Of a stretch of 17,244 nucleotides of DNA, positions 1-8,459 are shown piece by piece. Source of the DNA: an uncultured Veillonella sp. (GTDB taxonomy: Bacteria; Bacillota; Negativicutes; Veillonellales; Veillonellaceae); the NCBI GenBank assembly GCA_934202215.1, contig CAKPXR010000029.1, forward strand, positions 1-17,244. Reading direction: 5' to 3'. Both the position numbers and the translations under genes were made by a program. How positions within the stretch are numbered: the first letter of the stretch is position 1; every line of letters starts with the position of its first letter. Below the pieces are notes generated by a model. It was not told where the DNA came from, did no database searches, and was given only the letters and a program-made list of their open reading frames with translations.

Positions 1-1421
1 TATCTGAGCGTTGGGGCGCCCTCTTTAGTGGGCATGAGGTTAACCCATTGTGGTGGGGCCTTTATAACTGGGCTCGTGAAAGCGACACCTACCGACCTCG
101 GTTAGGTGAGGTATCTCGTGGTATTCGAGATAATAACGATGTGCCGGTCATTACAAAAGACTTAGTGAATGGATTGTTCCTATCTAAAGGCTACATGTCT
201 GGTTCTGTGACACGCCTAGAGAGATACCAACAATGTCCATTTAAGTTCTACGCTCAATATGGTTTGAAACTAGAACCGCGTCGTGTACGATCCTTTGGAG
301 CCCCTGAAATTGGTACATTCCTCCATGCTAACTTAGAGCGTTTAGGTAATTATCTATTAGATAACAATAAACAATGGCGAGATCTCAATGAAGAGGAGCA
401 ACAAAATTTATGTCGCTCTGTGGCCGATGAGATTTTACAAGAAAATCAGGCTGGTGAGGAAACGAGCGATGCCTACCAAAAGGCTATCGAGCAGCGTGTA
501 CAACGAACATTACATGTGACGGTAGACCGCCTTGTAGAGTGGTCCAAGCGCAGTGATTTTGATACGAAATATTTGGAGCAAGATTTTGGTCGCCAAGGTG
601 GTTGGGATCCGATTCGCGTGCCTCTAGGTGAAGACCGTTATTTGCGCCTTATTGGTCAAATTGACCGCATTGATGAATATACTCGAGATGGTCAAACGTA
701 TGGTATGGTTATCGATTACAAATCGGGTGGGGCCCATGTAACAGCGCAAGATGTATACTATGGTCTTAAATTGCAGCTCATGACATATCTATTGGCCTTA
801 GAATCCGCTTATGACAAAGCGGAAGGTAAATCTATATCGCCTGCAGCGGTGGTGTATTCCTATGTGAAGAATCCTAAAATCCCTGCTGGCGCGCCTATAT
901 CCTATGAGGATGCAGTAGCTTTGGCTAAAGAGAGCGATGCGTGGCAAAATAGCGGCTACTTCTCTGATGATGTTGAGTTGTTAACGCATATAGATAATAA
1001 GTTCTTGTCCTATGGTCTCAAAAGAGGTCCATATGTACCGATTGCGACGAAAAAGGATCAAACTATTTCTAGTAATGATTTGCGTAAGGTTAAGAACTCA
1101 GGCGAGTTTGATGTAATGTGTCGTTACACCAATCATGTCATGGCTGACATCGGTCACAACATCGGGGAAGGTCAATTCCCAATTCAGCCGTACCAGTTAA
1201 ATAAGAACAGACCTTGTACGTATTGTGATTACAATACTGTATGCCGTTTTGACTCTAACCGTAACAAATACAATTATCTGTCAGGATTATCTGAAGATGA
1301 TGCATTAGAACGGATGAAAGAGGTCTTAAACGACGAAAATAGCGATAACAACGGGAATCGCAATAACGGCCGAAATAGCAGTAATAATAGTAGCGAAGGA
1401 GGTGAAAATCATGGGTGTTAA
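1..1421 (+). CDS. addB: AddB (RexB) subunit of AddAB helicase-nuclease, C-terminal part
   Basis: This is the 3' end of addB, open from the left edge (frame begins at base 3) for 472 visible residues. The TTG at 48 is an internal Leu codon, not a start. AddB is the partner of AddA in the RecBCD-like complex that resects double-strand breaks for recombination. The visible part holds the RecB-family nuclease domain: GQIDRID followed by IDYKSG (catalytic Asp and Lys codons at about 714-722). The four iron-sulfur Cys codons are at 234, 1215, 1224 and 1242, the last three spaced C-x2-C-x5-C. This late-returning cluster is diagnostic of AddB. The last 30 or so residues are an Asn/Ser/Gly-rich tail overlapping the addA ribosome site. 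The stop overlaps the addA start by 11 bases, implying translational coupling. Confidence 0.95.
   Translation, partial: SERWGALFSGHEVNPLWWGLYNWARESDTYRPRLGEVSRGIRDNNDVPVITKDLVNGLFLSKGYMSGSVTRLERYQQCPFKFYAQYGLKLEPRRVRSFGAPEIGTFLHANLERLGNYLLDNNKQWRDLNEEEQQNLCRSVADEILQENQAGEETSDAYQKAIEQRVQRTLHVTVDRLVEWSKRSDFDTKYLEQDFGRQGGWDPIRVPLGEDRYLRLIGQIDRIDEYTRDGQTYGMVIDYKSGGAHVTAQDVYYGLKLQLMTYLLALESAYDKAEGKSISPAAVVYSYVKNPKIPAGAPISYEDAVALAKESDAWQNSGYFSDDVELLTHIDNKFLSYGLKRGPYVPIATKKDQTISSNDLRKVKNSGEFDVMCRYTNHVMADIGHNIGEGQFPIQPYQLNKNRPCTYCDYNTVCRFDSNRNKYNYLSGLSEDDALERMKEVLNDENSDNNGNRNNGRNSSNNSSEGGENHGC
1396..1404 (+). promoter_or_regulatory. Ribosome binding site deciding the addA start
   Basis: AAGGAGGTG lies inside the last codons of addB and ends 6 bases before the ATG at 1411. 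It supports ATG 1411 rather than the in-frame GTG at 1402, which would overlap the site itself. Confidence 0.85.
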
Positions 1422-4400
1422 ATGGACGCCGGAGCAGGAGTCTGCTATCATAGCCCCTAAGGATTCGTCCTTAGATAATCAAACCTTACTCGTAGCGGCA
1501 GCTGCGGGCTCAGGTAAGACAGCAGTCCTCGTAGAACGCATTATTACGCGTCTGAAAGATATGGATCATCCCTTATCTGTGCAAGAGCTCATGGTTGTAA
1601 CCTTTACAAAGGCAGCAGCCCAAGAGATGAGTGCTCGTATTGGGCTTGCCTTGGCAAAAGCTATGGAGTCTACTGATGATGTGGCTATGCAAGAGCGCCT
1701 TGAACGACAGCTTAATCTCTTACCGTCTGCGCATATTTCTACGTTGCACTCCTTTTGCCAATGGGTAATTCGTTCCTATTTTTATAAGCTAGATATTAAC
1801 CCAACGGCTCGCATCGGCAACGAAGCAGAAATGGCACTCTTACAACAAGAGGTGTTAGCTGATTTATTGACTAAATCCTATGAAGAGGGCTTTTATAATA
1901 TTTATGAATTGGCAGACTTCTTCAGCGATGATAAATCTGATGCGGGCTTAACAGCGAAGATTATGTCTTTATATAACTACGCTATGTCCCTTGCTAATCC
2001 TGATGGATGGCTACGCAAAGCATTAGTGCCTTATAAAGAGGCTATGGAAATAAACCCAAGCGATACGTTATGGGGCCAATATATGTGGAATCAACATATA
2101 GCTGTTATAGACCGCATTCGTGAGCGCTTAGAGCGGATGGAACAAATCTTGCTCGATCCTGTGGGGCCTCATAAATGGCAAAACATATACGATAACCAAT
2201 TAGCTGCACTAGGCATGCTTTCAAATGCTCAAACCTGGGATGATATGGGCGAAGCTTGTAAGCATATAGATACTTTTATTAAAGATCAATTCCGCATGGG
2301 TTCAAAAGAGGCTCAAGCCTATGATCCTATATTAGTAGCTGAGTTTAAATCTTTAGGTGCTCAAAATAAGGATGACCTTAAAGCCATGCAAGCTTCTGTA
2401 TTCACAGTGCCAGAAGCTACCTTGCAAGAGCAGTTCAAGGCTCAATATCCTATCATTGAAGGTCTTGTGGAGCTCACCATTGCGTTCCACCAAGCCTATT
2501 GGGACATGAAGCAAGAGCAAGGCATTATGGACTTTAGTGACTTGGAGCATCTATGTTTAGCCCTTCTCGTTGAGCCTGGTACAGAGGATAATCCTCAGCC
2601 GTCTGACGTGGCGAAGGAATTGCAAGATACTTTCAAAGAAATCATGGTCGACGAATACCAAGATACGAATGGCGTGCAAGAGACGATTATCAACTTGATT
2701 TCTCGCGTCGATAATCGGTTCTACGTGGGGGATGTGAAGCAGGCCATTTATAGTTTCCGTATGGCTGATAGTTCTCTATTTATGGAGAAATATAACACCT
2801 ACGGCGGTACTGATGCGGTAGAGCGCCGTATCGACCTAGCGAAGAACTTCCGATCTCACGAAAATATCTTGGCTGCCACGAATTTCTTGTTCTATCAAAT
2901 CATGACGGAAGAAGCTGCAGAGCTTAACTATACTGAGGCTGAGTCCCTCATTCCTGGCCGTATTGTAGAGGATGCGCCAGCGGACTGGGTTGGAGGCGAC
3001 GTTGAATTGCAGCTTTTAGATGTGAGTAAGGATACCCTCGCTGCTAGTGAAAGCGATGAAGATGAAGGGGATGACCCTGAGAACAATGAGCGCGAGCTAG
3101 ATTTCATGATTCAAAAGATTAAGGAAATCCACGCAGCCAAGAAAAAAGTGCAAAATTCAGACGGTACATTCCGTCAAATCGAGTGGCGAGACTTTGCTAT
3201 TTTGCGTAGATCCTTGGCCGGTTGGGGCACCCGTGCTGTAGAGGCCATGCGCCAAGCAGGTATCCCTGCAGTGGTAAACGAACGGGATGGTTACTTTGAA
3301 GCCCAGGAAATTCAATTATTATTAGCACTGTTATCCATCATAGACAATCCTGAACAAGACTTGCCGATGGCAGCGGTATTGCACTCTGGTCTAGTTGGCC
3401 TTGATGCAAATGAACTAGGTGCATTGCGTCTATCTGGTGAGGGTTCATTGTGGTCTCTCATGCCAGCTTATGCAGAAGAGGCTCAAGATGAACGCTTATT
3501 ATCCTTTATTGGATATATGGAGCGGTGGCGTACCTTGTCACGACGTCACGGTGTGACCGATTTGTTGTGGGATATTTACGAATCCCAAGACTATGTAAAC
3601 TATGTAGGGGCCATGCCGAATGGTCTTGTGCGCCGTGCGAATGTGCTCGCCTTATATGACCGTGCTAAGGGCTATGAGGCATCAGGATTCCGAGGACTCT
3701 TTAGATTCTTGCGCTTTGTTGAAAGCTTGCGCGATAGCAATCAAGATATGCCTCTTGCCAATGTGGTCAGTGAAGCGGACAATGTAGTGCGCCTCATGAC
3801 CATTCACAAGAGTAAAGGTCTAGAATTTCCAGTCGTATTCCTATCTGGGGTACAAAAGGGGTTCAACATGATGGACCTTCGGTCAGAGCTCCTCATTGAT
3901 AAGAATGCAGGTCTTGGCTTAAAGGGGTACTTCCCAGATATTCGAGTATCTTTCCCAACCATGCCGTGGTTCTATGTGAAAGATGTTAAAGAGGCGGCTC
4001 TCAAGGCTGAGGAACAGCGTATTCTTTATGTAGCCTTAACACGGGCAAGAGATAAACTGTTTATGACAGGTCATTTTAAAGGGTTTAAATCCTCTAAAGG
4101 CGAGTTGAGTACCTTAGGTAAGCTTATTAAAAATGTTGCCTCTGTAGAGGGGCAACAACTACCTACAGATATTATTACTCAAGCGAATACGTATTTAGAT
4201 TGGCTCATTATGGGCTTTGCTCGTCATTTGGATGGCGGTAATTCATTGCGTGCATCCATTGAGTACGAAGGGCCTACCTATTTTGATTTACTAGACAAAA
4301 AATGTCGTATAAAGGTTGAAATTCATGATGGCTCTCTTTATGGTGATCTCGATTATAAAGCAGACATCGATGAAACCACCATCAACAAGGTGCGTGAGTT

Positions 4401-5307
4401 AAAGGCTGTTAACGCTGTAGAATTACCACAGAAAATAGTAGATCGCTTTAACTATACCTATCCGTATAGCGATGCTACACGTCGTACTGCTAAAATCTCC
4501 GTTAGTGAATTAAAACGACGATTCCAAGAACGAGAACTAGAAGCAGGGACTATCGATAGTCTTAATGAACCGATTGCAACGGTAGATACAGGTGGTAAAC
4601 GAGCTGTTTCAGATGCGATTTTAGGTCAGGCCATTAAGCTAGATGCAAAGAAGTCTAATGCAGTAAATGGCAAGAGTACCAATAATATTGCAGATGGTGA
4701 TGCCAATGTTGGTGTACAAACTGTTACGGTTTCAGCCGATGATTTAGCGAACTCCGTATTTGGTCGTAAGCCTCAAGCATTACAGTCTGAAGAGGATGTG
4801 TTAACAGGGGCTCAATGGGGCACCTTAATGCATGAGGCTATGCAGTGGTTACCACTTGTTAACTATACACAAGATACTTTGACAAAAGAGCTTGATGAAT
4901 TGGTAAGAAAAGGGACTTTTACAGAGGAAGAACGGAATTTATTAAGCGATACCAGTTTGTATAAATTCTTCAGTTCTGATCTTGGGAAACGTCTTATCAA
5001 TGCGAAGCGCATCGAACGAGAATTGCCGTTCAGTATGCTATTTGAAGGGAAACGGGTATACGATACCTTAGAGGACGGTGAAAATCTATTCCTTCAAGGT
5101 ATTATCGACACAGCCTTTGAAGAGGACGGAGAATGGGTTCTCGTAGATTACAAGACGGACCGTGTTAAATCTGGGGAAGATCTCATCAAGCGCTATAAAA
5201 TACAAATGGATCTCTATAAAGAGGCCTTACAGCGATTAACAGGGATGCCTGTGAAAGCTTGTTATATCTATAGCTTCCGCTTGCATGATGCCATCATTCT
5301 ACATTAA
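1411..5307 (+). CDS. addA: AddA helicase-nuclease subunit
   Basis: This is a complete 1298-residue AddA, the UvrD/Rep-type (superfamily 1) 3'-5' helicase with a C-terminal RecB-type nuclease, acting with AddB at DNA double-strand ends. Visible motifs in order are Walker A AAAGSGKT (30-37), VVTFTKAAA, TLHSFC, Walker B DEYQDT (414-419), GDVKQAIYSFR (about 440-450), NFRSHENI, MTIHKSKGLEFP (from about 796) and LYVALTRARD (872-881). Near the C terminus come a WGTLMHEAMQ segment and the nuclease residues D1233 (GIIDTAF), D1246 and K1248 (VDYKTD). It is slightly longer than the Bacillus protein. The extra length sits partly in an acidic insert (SESDEDEGDDPENNE, around 550) and a Lys/Asn/Asp-rich linker before the nuclease domain. 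All catalytic residues are present, so it should be active. Confidence 0.97.
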   Translation: MGVKWTPEQESAIIAPKDSSLDNQTLLVAAAAGSGKTAVLVERIITRLKDMDHPLSVQELMVVTFTKAAAQEMSARIGLALAKAMESTDDVAMQERLERQLNLLPSAHISTLHSFCQWVIRSYFYKLDINPTARIGNEAEMALLQQEVLADLLTKSYEEGFYNIYELADFFSDDKSDAGLTAKIMSLYNYAMSLANPDGWLRKALVPYKEAMEINPSDTLWGQYMWNQHIAVIDRIRERLERMEQILLDPVGPHKWQNIYDNQLAALGMLSNAQTWDDMGEACKHIDTFIKDQFRMGSKEAQAYDPILVAEFKSLGAQNKDDLKAMQASVFTVPEATLQEQFKAQYPIIEGLVELTIAFHQAYWDMKQEQGIMDFSDLEHLCLALLVEPGTEDNPQPSDVAKELQDTFKEIMVDEYQDTNGVQETIINLISRVDNRFYVGDVKQAIYSFRMADSSLFMEKYNTYGGTDAVERRIDLAKNFRSHENILAATNFLFYQIMTEEAAELNYTEAESLIPGRIVEDAPADWVGGDVELQLLDVSKDTLAASESDEDEGDDPENNERELDFMIQKIKEIHAAKKKVQNSDGTFRQIEWRDFAILRRSLAGWGTRAVEAMRQAGIPAVVNERDGYFEAQEIQLLLALLSIIDNPEQDLPMAAVLHSGLVGLDANELGALRLSGEGSLWSLMPAYAEEAQDERLLSFIGYMERWRTLSRRHGVTDLLWDIYESQDYVNYVGAMPNGLVRRANVLALYDRAKGYEASGFRGLFRFLRFVESLRDSNQDMPLANVVSEADNVVRLMTIHKSKGLEFPVVFLSGVQKGFNMMDLRSELLIDKNAGLGLKGYFPDIRVSFPTMPWFYVKDVKEAALKAEEQRILYVALTRARDKLFMTGHFKGFKSSKGELSTLGKLIKNVASVEGQQLPTDIITQANTYLDWLIMGFARHLDGGNSLRASIEYEGPTYFDLLDKKCRIKVEIHDGSLYGDLDYKADIDETTINKVRELKAVNAVELPQKIVDRFNYTYPYSDATRRTAKISVSELKRRFQERELEAGTIDSLNEPIATVDTGGKRAVSDAILGQAIKLDAKKSNAVNGKSTNNIADGDANVGVQTVTVSADDLANSVFGRKPQALQSEEDVLTGAQWGTLMHEAMQWLPLVNYTQDTLTKELDELVRKGTFTEEERNLLSDTSLYKFFSSDLGKRLINAKRIERELPFSMLFEGKRVYDTLEDGENLFLQGIIDTAFEEDGEWVLVDYKTDRVKSGEDLIKRYKIQMDLYKEALQRLTGMPVKACYIYSFRLHDAIILH

Positions 5308-5315
5308 TTAATATT

Positions 5316-5347
5316 AAAAGCTCTCTATCCTAGGATAGAGAGCTTTT
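5316..5347. terminator. Bidirectional intrinsic terminator between addA and the lipid kinase gene
   Basis: A perfect 32-base palindrome with half-site AAAAGCTCTCTATCCT starts 8 bases after the addA stop. Because it is self-complementary it ends in a T run on both strands. It can therefore serve both addA and the convergent gene at 5382-6329. Confidence 0.9.
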
Positions 5348-5381
5348 GTGTTACCTGTGTAATTATTATTTATATTACATA

Positions 5382-6329
5382 TTATAAGTCGATATGCGGA
5401 AGTTTAGGCAAATTCAAAGCCTTTTTCTTTTTGTGTTTTGCTGGTGCAAATACTTTTAGTACGCGCGGTAATACTTCAATATCTACCGGCATGGCTGGAC
5501 CTTGATCTCCGTCCATATTTGTAGGTAGATCACCGATGTTAGATAATAGTTCAATATGAGCTTTTTTTACAGTTAATGTTGTTGTATAACGGGAGTTATA
5601 TATAGCACCGCTAATGATGAGTGGTAATACACTAAGAATATCAAGGATGAAGTACTCCTTGAATATAATGATACGCATATAACCATCGTCTACAGAGGCT
5701 TCAGGCATAAAGCGTTCAAAACTAGATACTACATTGGTAAGCAATGCCAATACGAGTGGCGATTTACAAATAAAATCATCATTCTCTGTTTGGATGCGGT
5801 ACGTATAGTCCTTTGTTGTGAACAATGCTTGACCTGCGCGTAAGAAGTAGGCAAGAGGACCTAAAATGCTTTTTTCCTTTGGTGTAACCTCTTCGATTAC
5901 CTTTGGAATAACACCGGCTGCGATATTATTGCAGAAATATTTATCATTGCACCGACCAATATCAATGGTACGCGTTTGATTGATATCAATGCGTTTGATT
6001 GCTTGTGTTGGGTTTTGGTGAATGCCAAGGGCACGGGACATATCGTTAACAGTACCTACAGGGATAAAACCAAAGGTAGATTTGAATCCCCCTTGGGCAA
6101 TACCGTTTACAGTTTCGTTTACGGTGCCGTCACCGCCCATGCAAAATACAGCATCAAATTCACGTTCGCAAGCATCCTTTGCAAAACGTGTAGCATCGCC
6201 TTCACCGGTGGTGAATTTGACCTCGATTGTTTCGAATAAGGTGCTCAATTTCCATTGTAAATCGAGGGCATAACGGCGCGCCGCACCGCCACCCGATACA
6301 GGGTTTATGATTACCAAACAACGGCTCAT
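5382..6329 (-). CDS. YegS/DagK-type diacylglycerol or lipid kinase
   Basis: This 315-residue protein of the diacylglycerol kinase catalytic family phosphorylates a lipid such as diacylglycerol, recycling it toward phosphatidic acid at the inner membrane face. The exact substrate is not readable from sequence. Seen are the N-terminal NPVSGGG (9-15), the nucleotide-binding GGDGTVNE (65-72), IPVGTVNDMSRALG (about 89-102, the family's GTxND motif) and a late NMDGDQG motif, in the usual order for the family. The C terminus is basic (KHKKKK), which could help membrane association (inference). The start is supported by AAGGAAG a few bases upstream on the minus strand. It is a single gene, convergent with addA and divergent from the GntR regulator. 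Confidence 0.92.
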   Translation of the reverse strand: MSRCLVIINPVSGGGAARRYALDLQWKLSTLFETIEVKFTTGEGDATRFAKDACEREFDAVFCMGGDGTVNETVNGIAQGGFKSTFGFIPVGTVNDMSRALGIHQNPTQAIKRIDINQTRTIDIGRCNDKYFCNNIAAGVIPKVIEEVTPKEKSILGPLAYFLRAGQALFTTKDYTYRIQTENDDFICKSPLVLALLTNVVSSFERFMPEASVDDGYMRIIIFKEYFILDILSVLPLIISGAIYNSRYTTTLTVKKAHIELLSNIGDLPTNMDGDQGPAMPVDIEVLPRVLKVFAPAKHKKKKALNLPKLPHIDL

Positions 6330-6382
6330 GATTTAACTTCCTTACTTTCAAAAATGAGATATAGCTATTATCTATCGTTAAA

Positions 6383-6411
6383 TTGACAGTCTTAGATATG
6401 AGCTCTATAAT
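6383..6411 (+). promoter_or_regulatory. Consensus sigma-70-type promoter for the GntR regulator gene
   Basis: TTGACA at 6383-6388 and TATAAT at 6406-6411 are both perfect matches separated by exactly 17 bases. Transcription would begin near 6418, leaving a leader of roughly 125 nt before the ATG at 6546. The leader contains a possible imperfect hairpin (CCGTTCTTT at 6493-6501 with AAAG at 6511-6514 and AACGG at 6519-6523) just ahead of the ribosome site. Confidence 0.85.
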
Positions 6412-6545
6412 TACATTATATGCACTAAATTACATATGACATATTCATTCAAAATACAAAATATACCGTACAATATATTATACTCATTTTAGCCGTTCTT
6501 TGAAAGTACGAAAGAGATAACGGGACACAAGGTTAGGGGATAGTA

Positions 6546-7253
6546 ATGGGACGACAAGATTCAAAAGATAAATATAAATTGTCCGCTGTAGATTCTATTG
6601 AAAGATTACCGCTAAGCGAACAAGTTTATTTAACCTTGAAAACAGCTATCTTAACAGGCGAGTTGATGCCTCAAGAAAAGCTTAATGAGGTTAAAATAGC
6701 AGAACAATTACAAGTGAGTGCTACACCTGTACGTGAGGCATTCCGTAAATTGGCGAAAGATAACCTCGTAGTTATTGTTCCTTGGAAGGGCGTTACGGTA
6801 AAAGCAGATACGCCTGAAGAAATTGTTGCCTTGTACCAAGTGCGTGAAGTAATGGAAGGACTTGGAGCAAGATTGTGTGCTCGTAATGCTACGGATGAGC
6901 AAATTAAAGAGTTAAGAGACATTTGTAAAGAAATGCATCAAATCGAAGATGCTACAGAACGTGTTGAAGTCAACAGTCGTTTCCATACAATGATTGCTCA
7001 CTATTCTGGTAATGAACGTGTTGTAGAATATCTCGCTAGTTTTCGGGAACGTGTTAATCGTGATATGTATATCAGTTCTTTTAATGCTGTACGCACTCAT
7101 GATTGTGACGATGAACATGATCACATCGTGGATGCCATTGAATGTCATGATGAAGTAGCTGCAGAAACAGCTATGCGTCAGCACATCACTAATGCATTTA
7201 TCTTTAAAAAAGCAAATGCTGAGGTGCAACATAAAAACCTTAATGAAGTATAA
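6546..7253 (+). CDS. GntR-family transcriptional regulator, FCD (FadR) subfamily
   Basis: This 235-residue DNA-binding regulator has an N-terminal winged helix-turn-helix (about 21-87, including LSEQVYLTLKTAILTGEL and VSATPVREAFRKLA). An all-helical FCD effector domain follows (about 92-220). His147, His193 and His213 sit where FCD proteins usually bind a metal ion and organic-acid ligand. The family typically controls uptake or catabolism of organic acids, sugars acids or fatty acids. The target here cannot be named, because neither neighbour is an obvious catabolic operon. AGGGGA stands before the ATG. The gene stands alone between a strong promoter and a terminator. Confidence 0.93.
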   Translation: MGRQDSKDKYKLSAVDSIERLPLSEQVYLTLKTAILTGELMPQEKLNEVKIAEQLQVSATPVREAFRKLAKDNLVVIVPWKGVTVKADTPEEIVALYQVREVMEGLGARLCARNATDEQIKELRDICKEMHQIEDATERVEVNSRFHTMIAHYSGNERVVEYLASFRERVNRDMYISSFNAVRTHDCDDEHDHIVDAIECHDEVAAETAMRQHITNAFIFKKANAEVQHKNLNEV

Positions 7254-7276
7254 TGTCTATTATGGGCATATTATAT

Positions 7277-7306
7277 AAAAGGCTCCGCTTTTGGCGGGGC
7301 TTTTTA
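7277..7306. terminator. Intrinsic terminator between the convergent GntR and XRE genes
   Basis: The stem GCTCCGC / GCGGGGC (one G-T pair) is flanked by AAAAG on the left and TTTTT on the right, with a short T-rich loop. It follows the GntR stop by about 25 bases. Read in reverse it also ends in a T run, so it may serve the minus-strand XRE gene as well. Confidence 0.88.
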
Positions 7307-7323
7307 TATTCTGTGAAGTTAAT

Positions 7324-7707
7324 TCATTTTGAATCGGCTTTAGGTCGTGCTGTATTTCGTGTATGATTTAGAAATTCCAAGCGTTTATAGTGTGATGTGA
7401 GGTGGGCATTACAGTTTTTGTAATCTACGATACGGAGTCTTACTAGTTGTCCTACGTTGATTTGAAAGGCTTGAGCGATTTTAAAGAGGATTTCTAAGGA
7501 CATGCCAGAGATACCTGTACCACATTCTAACTTGCTCAAGTAACTACGGCTTATACCTATATGGCGCGCCAGCTCGTGTTGAGACATGTTGAGAGATATG
7601 CGGATATTGGCTATTTTATGTCCTAAACAGACATATTGATGCTGTAAAAAGGGATCTTCATAAGTATTGATCCGTAGTTCAGTCAGTGATGTTGATGCGG
7701 ATTTCAT
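7324..7707 (-). CDS. XRE-family helix-turn-helix regulator
   Basis: This 127-residue protein has a Cro/C1-type helix-turn-helix at about 29-88. The sequence MSQHELARHIGISRSYLSKL (41-60) forms the core of that domain, followed by LEILFKIAQAFQINVGQLV. Short N- and C-terminal extensions are unassigned, and no peptidase or sensory domain is seen. The start is backed by AAAGGA six bases upstream on the minus strand. It is divergent from crcB. The direct and inverted repeats in the shared intergenic region are natural candidates for its operator, which would make it autoregulated and possibly a regulator of crcB (inference). Confidence 0.88.
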   Translation of the reverse strand: MKSASTSLTELRINTYEDPFLQHQYVCLGHKIANIRISLNMSQHELARHIGISRSYLSKLECGTGISGMSLEILFKIAQAFQINVGQLVRLRIVDYKNCNAHLTSHYKRLEFLNHTRNTARPKADSK

Positions 7708-7756
7708 AGGGATTCCTTTCTTTTCCCTGCTCTCTAAATATAGTATACTGAGACTG

Positions 7757-7811
7757 TTGACAATTGACTAATATATAAAACTAGATAATTATCGAGTATT
7801 CTAGATAATTA
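7757..7811. promoter_or_regulatory. Shared xre/crcB control region with 11-bp direct repeats
   Basis: CTAGATAATTA occurs at 7781-7791 and again at 7801-7811, exactly 20 bases apart (about two helical turns). The first copy is part of a 16-base near-palindrome, CTAGATAATTATCGAG (7781-7796), with the perfect core GATAATTATC (7784-7793). TTGACA at 7757-7762 could be a -35 box for crcB, with TAGATA (7782-7787) as a long-spaced -10. On the minus strand, TATACT (complement of 7742-7747) or TATTTA (complement of 7735-7740) could be -10 boxes for the regulator. The exact promoters remain uncertain. Confidence 0.5.
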
Positions 7812-7859
7812 CACGAATTGTGAAAGTAGTACGATGCTACTGTAAGTATAGGAGGGAAT

Positions 7860-8246
7860 ATGGAAAAATACATTGCAGTTGCCCTCGGTGGAGCTATTGG
7901 TGCTTTATGTCGTATGGCAATGGGGGAATGGGTTATGACAAAGGTGAGCTCCTTTCCGTACGGCACAATTGTAGTAAATCTCATCGGTTGCTTCATTATT
8001 GGCCTTGTGTTAGGTTTATATATTCAAAAGCCAGATTTGCCACAATGGGCAAGATTTTTCCTCGTTGTAGGCGGACTAGGTGCTTTTACAACATTTTCTA
8101 CCTTTGCCTTTGAAATGTTACAACTTATGATGTCGGAGTCTTATGCACAAGCTTTATTCTATGGTTTTGTACAAGTTGTGGGGGGCTTAATTCTTTGTTG
8201 GATTGGTGTACTATTGGCACGTATTCTTTGTGTGATTCTCCTTTAA
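7860..8246 (+). CDS. crcB: Fluoride ion channel CrcB/Fluc
   Basis: This 128-residue Fluc channel exports fluoride across the cytoplasmic membrane and normally works as an antiparallel dimer. It shows the whole family signature: GGAIGALCR at 10-18, YGTIVVNLIGCFIIG with the conserved Asn40, and GGLGAFTTFSTF at 71-82 containing the central sodium-site TTFS and the pore phenylalanines. Four hydrophobic helices are apparent. A single gene implies a homodimer rather than the paired-gene heterodimer form. AGGAGGG lies just before the ATG. No fluoride riboswitch is recognisable in the 152 bases upstream. Confidence 0.96.
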   Translation: MEKYIAVALGGAIGALCRMAMGEWVMTKVSSFPYGTIVVNLIGCFIIGLVLGLYIQKPDLPQWARFFLVVGGLGAFTTFSTFAFEMLQLMMSESYAQALFYGFVQVVGGLILCWIGVLLARILCVILL

Positions 8247-8302
8247 ACGAATAAGGTGACTTGAATTACAGAATAAATAAAGTTATTTTTATATGATTAT
8301 CT

Positions 8303-8340
8303 AGTAAGATATCTTACATTTTTATCAGTAATATATCTTA
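8303..8340. promoter_or_regulatory. Two near-identical 14-bp boxes upstream of the MoCF gene
   Basis: AGTAAGATATCTTA (8303-8316) and AGTAATATATCTTA (8327-8340) differ at one base and start 24 bases apart. The first lies within the perfect 14-base palindrome GTAAGATATCTTAC (8304-8317). They lie in the 213-base gap between crcB and the molybdopterin-binding gene. They could be tandem operator sites. Alternatively the first, followed by ATTTTT, could be a weak terminator for crcB. The rest of the gap is very AT-rich and no clear promoter was found. Confidence 0.4.
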
Positions 8341-8459
8341 ATACTATAGCGATAAAACTTCCAAATAGGATTCAATATATATTTGGATTAGAAAATAGAT
8401 TGTATAGGATTTAGAATTCAATACAGTACATAAAATTTTAGATTATAAAGGGAAATATT

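Noticed and set aside
48..50. TTG as the start of the first gene
   Set aside because: The frame is open upstream to the window edge and the protein continues as AddB, so this is an internal Leu codon.
1402..1404. GTG as the addA start
   Set aside because: It lies within the AAGGAGGTG ribosome site; ATG 1411 has correct spacing and gives the usual AddA N terminus.
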